Origin: Rhizobium sp. ZPR4
Lineage (GTDB): Bacteria; Pseudomonadota; Alphaproteobacteria; Rhizobiales; Rhizobiaceae
Reading direction: 5' to 3'
Assembly: GCF_040215725.1 (NCBI RefSeq)
Contig: NZ_CP157969.1
Span: 1,054,001 to 1,118,000 of the forward strand
DNA length: 64,000 nt
In this document: positions 1 through 8,696 of the stretch, in pieces
Position numbering within the stretch: the first letter of the stretch is position 1
Layout: every line of letters starts with the position of its first letter
Translations under genes and position numbers: made by a program
Notes under the pieces: model-generated
What the model saw: only the letters and a program-made list of their open reading frames with translations
The model's database searches: none
What the model was told of the DNA's origin: nothing

Positions 1-468
1 GATCCGGTCGCGTGGATTCCAGATGCGCAAGTCACCGCGGATGCCAAGACGAAGCCGCAGCTGCAGAGTGCGGTGCCGCCGAAGGGCAAGGTCTGCAGTG
101 CGCCCGTCATGGGTGGTCTTGGCCTTACCGTATCGAAATACTGCCAGGATCCGAAGCCGGCTGCCCAATATGTCGCCTGGTTCAACAGCCGCGACGTCCA
201 GTCGAACATGATCGTCCAGCATGGCGGTCAGCCGTGCCGCAATTCCGCCTGGGCCGCGAATGCGACCGCCAAGCCTTGGTTTTCGGCGGTTGCGGAGAGC
301 CTCAAGCTGGCGAAGGTGCGACCGCAGATTCCGGAATGGAGCCAGGTCGACGGCGAGGTCGGCATCCAGCTTAGCCGCGCTTTTGCAGGAGAAATATCGC
401 CGAAAGAGGCATTGGAGACCGCGCAGAAATCCGTCGACCAGATCATGCGCGATGCGGGTTATTATTGA
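1..468 (+). CDS. sugar ABC transporter substrate-binding protein, C-terminal part
   Basis: Open in frame 1 from the first base of the window to a TGA at 466-468, so the 5' part of the gene lies outside. The 155 visible codons contain no signal peptide and end in a helical tail (ALETAQKSVDQIMRDAGYY), typical of the C-terminal lobe of family 1 sugar-binding proteins (COG1653). Two MalF/MalG-type permease genes follow immediately, and the stop overlaps the next ATG as TGATG. That context supports a periplasmic sugar or polyol receptor of a CUT1 importer. The substrate cannot be read from this fragment. Confidence 0.8.
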   Translation, partial: DPVAWIPDAQVTADAKTKPQLQSAVPPKGKVCSAPVMGGLGLTVSKYCQDPKPAAQYVAWFNSRDVQSNMIVQHGGQPCRNSAWAANATAKPWFSAVAESLKLAKVRPQIPEWSQVDGEVGIQLSRAFAGEISPKEALETAQKSVDQIMRDAGYY

Positions 469-1361
469 TGCAGATGACGTCACGACGCGTCGCCTACGCT
501 TTCATCGCGCCCAGCCTTTTGTGCCTGCTTGGCATCATCGGCTGGCCGCTGGTGCAGGCCGTGTCGATCAGCCTCTATCGCTGGAACCTGATTTCCGGCG
601 TCAAGCGCTGGAATGGACTTCAGAACTTCATCGATATTCTGACCTCCGCCGACACCTTGCGCGTTGTCGGTGTCACTGTCGTCTATACCGGTCTCTCCGT
701 CCTTCTGGAACTTGTGCTGGGACTGGCGCTTGCATTGCTCGTCAGGCATGGCCTGCAGAAGAACTGGTCGGGTTTTGCGGTTTTCCGCGTCGTGCTCTGC
801 ATCCCGATCATGATAGCGCCGCTGATCTGGGCCTTCTATTTCAAGAGCATGTACAGTCCGCAGTTCGGAATGTTCAACATCGTTCTTTCGTGGCTCGGCA
901 TCTCTCCGGTTGCCTGGGTCAACAACCCGAGCATTGCCATTTACAGCCTGATCGTCGCCGATGCCTGGCAGTGGACGCCTTTCATGTTCGCAGTCCTGCT
1001 TGCCGGCCTGCTGACGCTGCCGGAAGAGGTGATAGAGGCAGCGGTCATCGACGGGGCGAGCCGCTGGCAGATCCTTCGTCTTGTCGAACTGCCGCTGCTG
1101 AAGCCGATCCTGATGGTCGCGCTGCTGCTTCGCCTGATCGACTCGCTGAAGAACATAGATCTGATCATCGTCATCACGCAGGGCGGCCCCGGCACGAGTA
1201 CCGAGATCCTGAACTACTACGCCTACAGCACCAGCTTCCAGGGCTTTCAAATGGGTTCGGGCGCGGCACTTGCTCTCATCGTCTTCGTCGTCATCATGGC
1301 GCTCGTGCTTGTCTTGATGGCAGCGCTCAATCGCACTGGCACCAAGGAAGCTCGGGCATGA
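468..1361 (+). CDS. CUT1 sugar ABC transporter permease (MalF type)
   Basis: A 297-residue inner-membrane protein with about six hydrophobic segments and a permease EAA loop around residue 190 (EAAVIDGASRWQ), the contact site for the ATPase. The ATG at 468 overlaps the upstream stop; a TTG at 465 is possible but less likely. It forms the importer with the upstream binding protein and the downstream MalG-type permease, whose start overlaps this stop as ATGA. No ATPase gene of this cassette is visible. It may lie left of the window, or a shared MsmK-like ATPase may serve. I am confident of the family and ignorant of the substrate. Confidence 0.9.
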   Translation: MQMTSRRVAYAFIAPSLLCLLGIIGWPLVQAVSISLYRWNLISGVKRWNGLQNFIDILTSADTLRVVGVTVVYTGLSVLLELVLGLALALLVRHGLQKNWSGFAVFRVVLCIPIMIAPLIWAFYFKSMYSPQFGMFNIVLSWLGISPVAWVNNPSIAIYSLIVADAWQWTPFMFAVLLAGLLTLPEEVIEAAVIDGASRWQILRLVELPLLKPILMVALLLRLIDSLKNIDLIIVITQGGPGTSTEILNYYAYSTSFQGFQMGSGAALALIVFVVIMALVLVLMAALNRTGTKEARA

Positions 1362-2140
1362 AGACCAAGTTTCTCTATGCTCTCGCCTTGGTCGCCTGCG
1401 CCCTTACAATCCTTCCTCCGCTCTGGGCGCTGTTTGTCTCCTTCTCCGTGCAGACGGATGCCGGCCCGGGGCTCGGTCTGGAAAACTATCGCGACGTCCT
1501 GTCCCAGGAGCAGTTCTGGGCCGCACTTTGGCATTCTTTTCTGACGGCGACCGCAAGCACGCTGGTTTCGATCGTGCTCGGGTCGATGGCAGCCTTCGGC
1601 ATGACCCGTCTGGGAAGCCGGTTCGACCGCCTGGCGCTTGCCATTCTTGCAATGCGCATGATCCCGAGCATCGTGCTGGTCATTCCGTTCTACCTGTTCT
1701 TCCGCAGTACGGGGTTCCTGGACTCGCTCGTCGGTCTGACCACAACCTATCTGACCTTTTCGCTGCCTTTTGCCATTTGGATGATCCAGGGTTTCTTTGC
1801 GGCGATCCCCGAGACGATCGACGAAGCGGCGCGGCTGGACGGCGCAAATTCCTGGACGATCCTCTGGCGGATCATCCTGCCGATTGCCGCGGGGCCGATC
1901 CTGACCACCGCCGTCCTGATCTTCTGCTTTTGCTGGAACGAGTTCCTGTTCGCTTTGGTGCTGACAGATCGCAATGCGCTGACCTTTCTGCCGCTCCTGA
2001 TGCGCTACGTACCGCCTCAAGGTCCGCTCTACGGTCAGATCTTTGCCGGGTCGACGATCTATTTCATCGTGCCGATCGTGGCACTGGCGCTGATCCGCAA
2101 GCAACTCGGCCGTGGCTTTGTCGCCGGCAGCGTGAAGTAG
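1358..2140 (+). CDS. CUT1 sugar ABC transporter permease (MalG type)
   Basis: A 260-residue membrane protein starting at the ATG that overlaps the previous stop (ATGA). The same frame stays open far upstream, but that part is a shadow of the preceding permease. The EAA loop lies near residue 155 (IDEAARLDGANSW), and the end (FVAGSVK) is the usual MalG-family C-terminus ('GLxxGAVKG'). It completes the membrane part of the importer. An SDR dehydrogenase follows 30 bases later, suggesting that the imported compound is a polyol or sugar oxidised in the cytoplasm. Confidence 0.9.
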   Translation: MKTKFLYALALVACALTILPPLWALFVSFSVQTDAGPGLGLENYRDVLSQEQFWAALWHSFLTATASTLVSIVLGSMAAFGMTRLGSRFDRLALAILAMRMIPSIVLVIPFYLFFRSTGFLDSLVGLTTTYLTFSLPFAIWMIQGFFAAIPETIDEAARLDGANSWTILWRIILPIAAGPILTTAVLIFCFCWNEFLFALVLTDRNALTFLPLLMRYVPPQGPLYGQIFAGSTIYFIVPIVALALIRKQLGRGFVAGSVK

Positions 2141-2170
2141 ATGAGGATTGACCAGATGGGAGAGGAGTCC

Positions 2171-2938
2171 ATGAAGCTACTTGATAACAAGGCCTGCATC
2201 ATCACAGGCGGCAGCGGTAGCGTCGGCCTGGCATCGGCGCGCCTGTTTCTGCAGCACGGCGCCAAAATCCTTCTCGTTGATCTCGACACCGATGCGCTGC
2301 GGGCCGCGCGCTCGCAGCTGGGATCATCCGACGTCGAGATCTTCGCCGGCGACGTCTCGGACGCGGAAACGGTGCGGGCCTATGTCGATGCTGCAGCCGC
2401 CAAATGGGGAGCAATCGACGTCCTCTTCAGCAATGCCGGCAACCAGGGAGCAATCGGTGAGCTCGAAGATTACGACGAAGAAGCGTTCGATCGCACTTAC
2501 CACATCCACGTGAAAGGCGCTTTCCTCGCATGCAAGTATGGTCCCCGCAGGATGCGCGATGGTGGCAGCATTGTCATAACCTCAAGCATGGCCGGCACGA
2601 GAGGCGGGGAGGGGGCAGGCCAGAACATCGCCTATGTCACGGCCAAGCATGCGCAAACTGGGGTCGTGCGGGCCGCTGCGCGTGCTCTTGCCCCGCGGGG
2701 CATCCGGGTCAACTCGCTCAATCCCGGACCGATCGCCAATGGTTTCCAGCAGAACATCGAAGATCGTATCGGGGCACTCAATGGCGTGAATGTCACCCAG
2801 CAGATTGACCGGGAGATTCCCCTGGGGCGTCACGCCGATCCGGTCGAGGTCGCCAGTGTGGCGCTCTATCTGGCCTCAGGGATGAGCAGCTTCGTTACGG
2901 GCCATATCCATGCGGTTGATGGCGGGCTGGCGTCGTGA
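2171..2938 (+). CDS. short-chain dehydrogenase/reductase
   Basis: A 255-residue classical SDR oxidoreductase. The cofactor motif TGGSGSVG spans residues 12-19, an NAG motif follows near residue 90, the catalytic serine lies in ITSSMAG, and YVTAK (Tyr about 155, Lys about 159) completes the active site. The C-terminal VDGG is typical of the family. An ATG at 2141 is in frame, but the ATG at 2171 has the better ribosome binding site (GGGAGAGGAG) and fits the usual SDR N-terminus. Its place between sugar permeases and an MFS transporter suggests oxidation of an imported polyol or sugar acid; the substrate is not readable. Confidence 0.9.
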   Translation: MKLLDNKACIITGGSGSVGLASARLFLQHGAKILLVDLDTDALRAARSQLGSSDVEIFAGDVSDAETVRAYVDAAAAKWGAIDVLFSNAGNQGAIGELEDYDEEAFDRTYHIHVKGAFLACKYGPRRMRDGGSIVITSSMAGTRGGEGAGQNIAYVTAKHAQTGVVRAAARALAPRGIRVNSLNPGPIANGFQQNIEDRIGALNGVNVTQQIDREIPLGRHADPVEVASVALYLASGMSSFVTGHIHAVDGGLAS

Positions 2939-2980
2939 ACGAAGACGAATTTCGTGTGCGGGAGCAGGGAAGAGGAAGAC

Positions 2981-4288
2981 ATGCATCATAAACGGATCTG
3001 GATCGCTGCTTTGATTTTTTCAGCCGTCATCATCAACTACATCGACCGTATCGCGCTTTCGATTGCCTCGAAGCCGATAGCGGCCGAATACGGCTTCTCG
3101 CCCGTGCAGATGGGCTATCTCTTTTCCGGCTTTCTCTGGACCTATGTGATCTGCCTTATCCCGCTGGGCCTGGCTCTGGAGAAGATTGGTGTCAAGAAGA
3201 TGATAGGCGGCGGCATCGCAATATGGTCGACCGCGACCGCCTTGACCTCCGCCGCCAGCGGATTCACCTCGATCCTGGTGGCACGCCTGGTCATGGGGGC
3301 GAGCGAGGCCACCTCTTATCCGGCATCGGGACGTGTGATCCGCGACTGGTTTCCCGAGCGCGAACGCGGTGTGGTAACCACGCTGTTCAACGGCGGCTCC
3401 ACGGCCGGGCCTGCGCTCGGAGCGATCATCACCGCAGGTCTGGTCGAATTCGTCGGCTGGCGGGCCTGTTTCGTGCTGCTCGGCATCCTTGGGTTCGTCT
3501 GGCTCGGCGTCTGGCTGTATTGGTACAAGGCGCCCGAGGACGCGCGGTGGCTGTCAGATGTCGAGCGCGACACCATCTTGGGCGAACGCAACGGAGACGT
3601 GAGATCCAGCGCATCCGCGTCGCCGTCAACGATCCGGCACCTCTTCGCCCAGCGCAGCATCTGGGGGCTCGTCATCACGCAGGCCTGCCTGGTCTATACC
3701 GCCTATCTGTTTCTGACATGGCTGCCTACCTTCCTGCAGTCGACCCGCGAGCTGTCGACCATGAGCACAGGATACCTTACCGCCATCCCCTATTTGATTA
3801 CGCTCGTCCTCAGCCTCATTATTGCTCGCACGAGCGATCGGCTTCTGTCATCCGAAGCTCTCCGCAACGGCAAGCGGCGAAATTTCATCGCCGTCATGGC
3901 GGTCCTATCCCTTCTGATCGTCCTGGCGCCTTCGGTTGGAAATCTTACCGAACTGCTTGTCGTCCTGACGCTTGTGCTGACCGGTTCGACCACGGGTGCA
4001 GGGCTGAATTTCACGCTTGCCAGCGACCTCTTGAGCGATCCCCGCGATGTCTCACGGGTCATTGCCATCACGGCGCTCGGCGGCAATCTTTTCGGACTGA
4101 TCGCGCCCATCATCACCGGCTATGTGGTTGCCGCAACGGGCGGCTATGACTGGGCGTTCGGTATCGCGGCGGTGTTGCTTCTCGTTGGTGCCGCGGCGAC
4201 GCTCACCATGACCAGGAAGCCTATCCTGCCGGAATTTCCCCTACCGGCGCCGATTGCGCCGCAAGCAAGCGAAACGGCCACAGCATGA
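2981..4288 (+). CDS. MFS transporter, anion:cation symporter (ACS) type
   Basis: A 435-residue protein with about 12 membrane segments. NYIDRIALSIA in the first helix and the cytoplasmic motif GASEATSYPASGRV...DWFPERERG are typical of the ACS family, which carries sugar acids such as glucarate and galactonate, and phthalates. The ATG at 2981 follows a purine-rich site (GGGAAGAGGAAG); the in-frame ATG at 2954 lacks one. The stop overlaps the start of the HD-domain gene by four bases, so the two are probably translationally coupled. The substrate is inferred only as an organic anion. Confidence 0.88.
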   Translation: MHHKRIWIAALIFSAVIINYIDRIALSIASKPIAAEYGFSPVQMGYLFSGFLWTYVICLIPLGLALEKIGVKKMIGGGIAIWSTATALTSAASGFTSILVARLVMGASEATSYPASGRVIRDWFPERERGVVTTLFNGGSTAGPALGAIITAGLVEFVGWRACFVLLGILGFVWLGVWLYWYKAPEDARWLSDVERDTILGERNGDVRSSASASPSTIRHLFAQRSIWGLVITQACLVYTAYLFLTWLPTFLQSTRELSTMSTGYLTAIPYLITLVLSLIIARTSDRLLSSEALRNGKRRNFIAVMAVLSLLIVLAPSVGNLTELLVVLTLVLTGSTTGAGLNFTLASDLLSDPRDVSRVIAITALGGNLFGLIAPIITGYVVAATGGYDWAFGIAAVLLLVGAAATLTMTRKPILPEFPLPAPIAPQASETATA

Positions 4289-4944
4289 CCTACCATTATC
4301 CGACATTACGGCGACCCATTACCGAGGCGACGAGAGCAAGCGTAATCGAAGACTTCCCCGAAATCGCCGAGATCGGCGATGCCGAAATCCGTGCGAAGGT
4401 GGTCGAGGCATGGAGCTACTCGCTCTGCTGTTCGGATTTCAGGCGCATCACGGATATCCCGCCCGACGGCAATCCGGGGGCGCCGGTCCTGACACAGGGC
4501 ACGCAGGCCGATCACGTCCGCGGTGTATTCCGCTACACGAGCGCCATCGCGCGCGAGTTCGAGGAGGTCTATCCCGAGGTCGTCATTGACTGGACCATAT
4601 TGCTTGCCGGCGCGGCGTGCCACGATGTCGGCAAGCCTTACGAATTCGATCCGTCCAATAGAATGCGCTGGGCCACCCTTCCGGCGGATGCGGGGCAGCC
4701 GACGTTTCGCCACTCCGTCTTCGGAATGTACGTCTGCCTTGTAACGGGGCTTCCCGAAGAGGTCGCCCATATTGCCGTCGGCCATTCATTTGAGGGTAAT
4801 CACATGGGGGTGAGTGCCGAATGCACGATCGTCCGGCAAGCAGATCATGGCTGGTGGCACGTAGCCGCCGCACTCGGTCTCGTCAGGCAAGAGACGATGG
4901 GAGGCCTTGCCAGCAACCTCCGCAGTCGCATGGGCAGAAAGTAA
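4285..4944 (+). CDS. HD-domain metal-dependent phosphohydrolase-like protein
   Basis: A 219-residue soluble protein with an HD-domain arrangement: His-Asp in GAACHDVGKPYEF (about residues 112-113), a later histidine in FRHSVFG, another in AVGHSFEGN, and an aspartate in QADHGWWH. HD proteins bind divalent metal and usually hydrolyse phosphoesters or related bonds. It overlaps the upstream MFS gene by ATGA and closes the sugar/SDR/MFS cluster, so it may act on a metabolite of that pathway. No second domain is visible. Specific function unknown. Confidence 0.75.
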   Translation: MTYHYPTLRRPITEATRASVIEDFPEIAEIGDAEIRAKVVEAWSYSLCCSDFRRITDIPPDGNPGAPVLTQGTQADHVRGVFRYTSAIAREFEEVYPEVVIDWTILLAGAACHDVGKPYEFDPSNRMRWATLPADAGQPTFRHSVFGMYVCLVTGLPEEVAHIAVGHSFEGNHMGVSAECTIVRQADHGWWHVAAALGLVRQETMGGLASNLRSRMGRK

Positions 4945-5002
4945 TGACACGCGGATCATCGGGGCCGCGGATGCCGTCCGGAGCCCCCTTGATCTATCCG
5001 AG

Positions 5003-5578
5003 CTAATCAATCACCGGCTCGCCGAGCGTATGCATCAAGCGGTTCGCCCAGCCGAAGATGGCTGACGACAGGACGAGGTCGAGGGATTCCAATTCAGAGA
5101 AGCCGACATCGGCCAATGCCTGTGCATCGGCCTTAGTGGCTTCGGGCGGTGTTGGCGAGAGGCGTGCGGAAAAGTCGAAGATCGCCTGCAGGTGCTCGTC
5201 GAGTTCCGCATCGAGGCCGTCCGCGAAGACTGCCTCGATCACGTCGGTTCTTTTGGTCTGGCTGATGAACCGGGAGGCGTGAACCGCGGCGCAGTAGACG
5301 CAGTGGTTGACGACGGATGCGGCCGTCGCGCCCAGTTCCCGTTCGCTCGAGGCAAGCCCGTCTTTTCCGTACATGATCAGATTGAACAGGGGAGAGCGAA
5401 CCGTAAGCGATTCCGGATCGTGCGCAAGTGTCAGAACATAGGGTGAGATGCCCTTGTTGGACGGCGTCACCTGCATCGCCGCGCGCTGCTCTTCGGTCGC
5501 AGTCTCCAGGTCGACCGGAACGACATAGGGCTGCCAACGGGGAACCTTGGTGGTGAAAGCGTGGACGACTTCGCTCAT
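5003..5578 (-). CDS. AhpD-like peroxidase-related enzyme (carboxymuconolactone decarboxylase family)
   Basis: A 191-residue protein with the AhpD/CMD signature CVYCAAVH at residues 93-100 (Cys93, Cys96, His100), the redox-active CXXC plus histidine of alkylhydroperoxidase D-like proteins. It overlaps the end of the neighbouring CMD protein gene by four bases and lies downstream of it in one transcript. From memory the pair resembles the Avi_7169 and Avi_7170 families that accompany ABC transporters in rhizobia. It is likely a thiol-dependent peroxidase or reductase; the electron donor is unknown. Confidence 0.82.
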   Translation of the reverse strand: MSEVVHAFTTKVPRWQPYVVPVDLETATEEQRAAMQVTPSNKGISPYVLTLAHDPESLTVRSPLFNLIMYGKDGLASSERELGATAASVVNHCVYCAAVHASRFISQTKRTDVIEAVFADGLDAELDEHLQAIFDFSARLSPTPPEATKADAQALADVGFSELESLDLVLSSAIFGWANRLMHTLGEPVID

Positions 5579-6057
5579 TGTCTTGCTCCGATCAGTGCCA
5601 ATCCCGCGATGACGCGCACCTGGTAGTTCACGAAGGCGGCCAGTTCGGAGAGCCGGACGATGTCGGCGTCGGTCACGCCCGTGCTGCGCAATGCTTCTAT
5701 GTGCGCTCGGGTCGCCTCCCGCGGTGCGACGGTCAGCCGGTCGGCGTGACGAGCGATCTCTGCGGTGCGTTCGTCCGCTGCGGTCATGTCGGGATCGGCG
5801 AGCGGAGCAGTCGATGGTTCTTTGGCTCGCGCGACCAAGGTGTCGTAGTGGCGCGCGAGCGCCTCGTTTTGATTTTGCCGGGCCATGCGGGCGGCAAGCG
5901 CTGCCCGAAGTCCATAGGAGAGACCGCCGGGATCACGCGGCAGCAGCACGGCATCATGGGCTGCCTCGCTCAGGCGCAGGATCTCCGCGCGCTTTTCCAT
6001 GGCTTCGGCGAGCGCGGAGCCGGGCTTCACGGAGACTAGGGTTTCGATGAGTGTCAA
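5575..6057 (-). CDS. CMD-domain protein, Cys-less partner of the AhpD-like enzyme
   Basis: A helical protein of 160 residues if it starts at the TTG at 6057, which is preceded by GAGGAG at a six-base spacing. An in-frame ATG at 6090 would add 11 residues but has no recognisable binding site. The sequence aligns in general plan with carboxymuconolactone decarboxylase-like proteins but contains no cysteine, so it cannot use the usual CXXC chemistry and may be a structural partner of the downstream AhpD-like protein. The two genes overlap and are divergent from the LysR gene at 6218. The match to the Avi_7170 family is from memory. Confidence 0.75.
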   Translation of the reverse strand: MTLIETLVSVKPGSALAEAMEKRAEILRLSEAAHDAVLLPRDPGGLSYGLRAALAARMARQNQNEALARHYDTLVARAKEPSTAPLADPDMTAADERTAEIARHADRLTVAPREATRAHIEALRSTGVTDADIVRLSELAAFVNYQVRVIAGLALIGARQ

Positions 6058-6217
6058 AACAGGCTCCTCGGTGCGTCTGTGGGGTAGCATCTAGGTAGGC
6101 GCGACATGTCATTATGTCAAATAATAATGAATGAGCGATCTTGATGCGAAATAATTATCTAATTCCGATCGTCAAGTGAGAATTCCTATGCTTTACTCAC
6201 ATTAAGAGGAGTGTTTC

Positions 6218-7216
6218 ATGTCATTTATGCATTCTAACTCTTTCGATATTCGGCAACTTGAAGCCTTCGCAGCCGTGATTTCCGCAGGCAGCGTGACCGG
6301 GGCAGCGCGCCTGCTGGGCCGATCTCAACCGGCGGTCACCAGGCTCATCCAGGATCTGGAAGCCGATATCGGCTATGCGCTCCTGCATCGAAGCGGTCCG
6401 CGGATCACGCCGACCTCGCGGGGGGTGCTGTTTCATTCCGAGGTCGAGCGTCATCTCGCCAGCCTCACACATATCCGCGAGCGTGCCGAGGCGATCGGTC
6501 GTGATGAGCCCCCCACGCTGACGATCGCGGCCACACCGTCGCTTGCGGCGGGCGTTCTTCCGCAGGCGCTAGCAGCCGTTGCCCCGGATCTGATCCCACG
6601 TCATCTGCATGTGCAGGCGCTTGCAGCCGAAAACGTCATTCAGGCAGTGCTCGCCCGTTCGGCGGATTTCGGGATTGCAAGCCTGCCGCTCGAACATCCC
6701 GGCCTCGAAATACACTGGATCGCGGAGGCGCCATGCGTTGTCGCGATTAGCGCGAGCGATCCGCTTGCCGACCGTGACGTGGTGCGCCTTGCCGATCTTG
6801 TCGACCGCCGCATCATCACTCTGGCAAACCCATATCGCTTGCGTCACCGGGTCGATGAGGCGCTGGAACGGGCAGGGATTTCGCCGGACCGGATCATCGA
6901 CGTCAATGCTTCGCTGACAGCGCTTTCGTTGGTTCGGGCCGGGCTTGGGGTTGGCATCGTCGAGCCGGCGACCGTCGTCGGCGTGCCGCTTGACGGCGTC
7001 GTAATGCGCGTGCTCGATCACACCATCCCCTTCCTGTTCGGTGCCATATCGCCCGCCGCGCTGCCGCTCACTTCGACGATCACCGCCGTGATCGAGGCGG
7101 CGCGCGCGGTGGCTTTGGCGATGCCAGGCTGCCGTCTGTTCGATTCGAGCGGCGTAGAAGCACTGGCCGACACAGTTTACGGGCAGGCACCGCGACCTGA
7201 GGGAGTGTCGATATGA
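6218..7216 (+). CDS. LysR-family transcriptional regulator
   Basis: A 332-residue regulator with an N-terminal winged helix-turn-helix (about residues 10-68, including GSVTGAARLLGRSQPAVTRL) and a LysR effector domain. It follows RBS AAGAGGAG. It is divergent from the CMD pair, with a 127- to 160-base AT-rich gap that is a natural site for LysR binding, and its stop overlaps the start of the flavin monooxygenase gene (ATGA). It probably controls both the divergent pair and the downstream monooxygenase/ABC genes. Inducer unknown. Confidence 0.92.
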   Translation: MSFMHSNSFDIRQLEAFAAVISAGSVTGAARLLGRSQPAVTRLIQDLEADIGYALLHRSGPRITPTSRGVLFHSEVERHLASLTHIRERAEAIGRDEPPTLTIAATPSLAAGVLPQALAAVAPDLIPRHLHVQALAAENVIQAVLARSADFGIASLPLEHPGLEIHWIAEAPCVVAISASDPLADRDVVRLADLVDRRIITLANPYRLRHRVDEALERAGISPDRIIDVNASLTALSLVRAGLGVGIVEPATVVGVPLDGVVMRVLDHTIPFLFGAISPAALPLTSTITAVIEAARAVALAMPGCRLFDSSGVEALADTVYGQAPRPEGVSI

Positions 7217-8688
7217 GCGACCTTTCCCTCTTGCCGAACGGTCTCGATGCTCTTGAGGTGCGGCTGCGACAGGATCTCGCCTGGCTGGAACTGCCGGCCA
7301 AATCGTGGATTCCGCAACGCGTGATCGACGGTCAGCCTGTCGTCGATGTCGTCATCATTGGTGCAGGCATGGCCGGCCTTGTTGCGTCCGGTATGCTGAA
7401 GCGTCTCGGGGTCGCCAACCATCTCGTCCTCGACAAGGCGCCTGCTGGTCAGGAAGGGCCGTGGGTCACTTTTGCCAGGATGCGTACTCTTCGTTCTCCG
7501 AAGCAACTCACCGGTCCGGCGATGGGGCTTCCGGCGCTTACCTTCCGGGCCTATTACGAAGCTCGTTATGGGCGTGAGGCATGGATCGCGCTCGACCGGG
7601 CTCCGCGCGAAATCTGGATGGAATATCTGGTCTGGTATCGGAAAGTGCTCGAGCTTCCTGTCCGCAACGGTGTGGCCGTCGATGCGATCCTGCCGCGCGA
7701 GGACGGGATGCTTGGTGTCGTCTGCAGTCAGGACGGACAGGTGGAAACGATGGTCGCTCGCCATGTGGTGCTCGCGACCGGTCGTGACGGCCTTGGCGGG
7801 CCATTCGTGCCCGCAATCGCAGCTAGCATAGACCGCAAGTTCTGGGCGCATACCGCCGACGATATCGATTTCGCAGAGCTGCGCGGCAAGCGGATAGGCG
7901 TCGTTGGTGCAGGCGCATCGGCGATGGACAATGCAGCGACCGCTCTCGAAGCTGGTGCGTTACGCCTCGATATGTTCGTGCGCCGCAAAGAACTGCCGCG
8001 GATCAACAAGTTCACTGGCATAGGCAGCCAGGGCGTCGTGCATGGATTTGCAGGCCTTCCCGATGAGTGGAAGTGGCGCTTCCTCAACTATGCCATGGGC
8101 CAGCAGACACCACCCCCGCGGCCGAGCGTCTTGCGTGTCAGTTCCTTCCCGCAAGCCCACCTCCATATTCAGAGCCCGATCAGCGGACTGGAGCAGGAAG
8201 GCGATCATGTCGTCGTTACGACGCCCAAGGGTCGATACTTGGTCGACTTTCTGATCTTCGGAACGGGCTTCAAGATCGACCTCAGCAATCGACCGGAACT
8301 TGCTGCCTTCGACCCGCATATCCGCCTGTGGCGCGATCGATTCCCGGTGCCGGCGGGAATGCCGAACGCCGAACTCGAGGGGGCTCCCGATCTTGGAGAA
8401 GCGTTCGAGTTCCTCGAAAGGGAGCCGGGCTCGTGCCCGATGCTGGCAAAGATTCACTGCTTCAATTTTCCGGCGACACTCAGTCACGGCAAGCTTACCG
8501 GCGACATCCCGGCAATCAGCGAAGGTGCCGATCGCCTGGCGCGTGGCATCGTCCGCGCCCTCTTCGTCGCCGACCGCGAAAAACATTTCGAAAACCTCCA
8601 GGCCTTCGACACGCCGGAACTCCTCGGAGACGAGTGGGCAGACGACGACACCGAAGAGCCTTCCGACCTCTCCTCCGAAAGGACCTGA
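7213..8688 (+). CDS. flavin-containing monooxygenase-like FAD/NAD(P) oxidoreductase
   Basis: A 491-residue flavoprotein with a dinucleotide-binding motif at residues 50-55 (GAGMAG), a second Rossmann motif near residue 229 (VGAGASAMDNA) for NADPH, and the ATG motif VLATGRDG between them. This two-domain plan is that of class B flavin monooxygenases and related NAD(P)-binding oxidoreductases. The classical FXGXXXHXXX(F/W) fingerprint is not clear, so the exact reaction (N- or S-oxygenation or another oxidation) is open. It sits between the LysR regulator and an amino-acid ABC importer, which suggests that it oxidises the imported compound. Confidence 0.82.
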   Translation: MSDLSLLPNGLDALEVRLRQDLAWLELPAKSWIPQRVIDGQPVVDVVIIGAGMAGLVASGMLKRLGVANHLVLDKAPAGQEGPWVTFARMRTLRSPKQLTGPAMGLPALTFRAYYEARYGREAWIALDRAPREIWMEYLVWYRKVLELPVRNGVAVDAILPREDGMLGVVCSQDGQVETMVARHVVLATGRDGLGGPFVPAIAASIDRKFWAHTADDIDFAELRGKRIGVVGAGASAMDNAATALEAGALRLDMFVRRKELPRINKFTGIGSQGVVHGFAGLPDEWKWRFLNYAMGQQTPPPRPSVLRVSSFPQAHLHIQSPISGLEQEGDHVVVTTPKGRYLVDFLIFGTGFKIDLSNRPELAAFDPHIRLWRDRFPVPAGMPNAELEGAPDLGEAFEFLEREPGSCPMLAKIHCFNFPATLSHGKLTGDIPAISEGADRLARGIVRALFVADREKHFENLQAFDTPELLGDEWADDDTEEPSDLSSERT

Positions 8689-8696
8689 GACCCGAA

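Noticed and set aside
221..1357. Upstream extension of the MalG-type permease frame
   Set aside because: It overlaps the MalF-type gene and is arginine-rich shadow sequence. The real start is the ATGA overlap at 1358.
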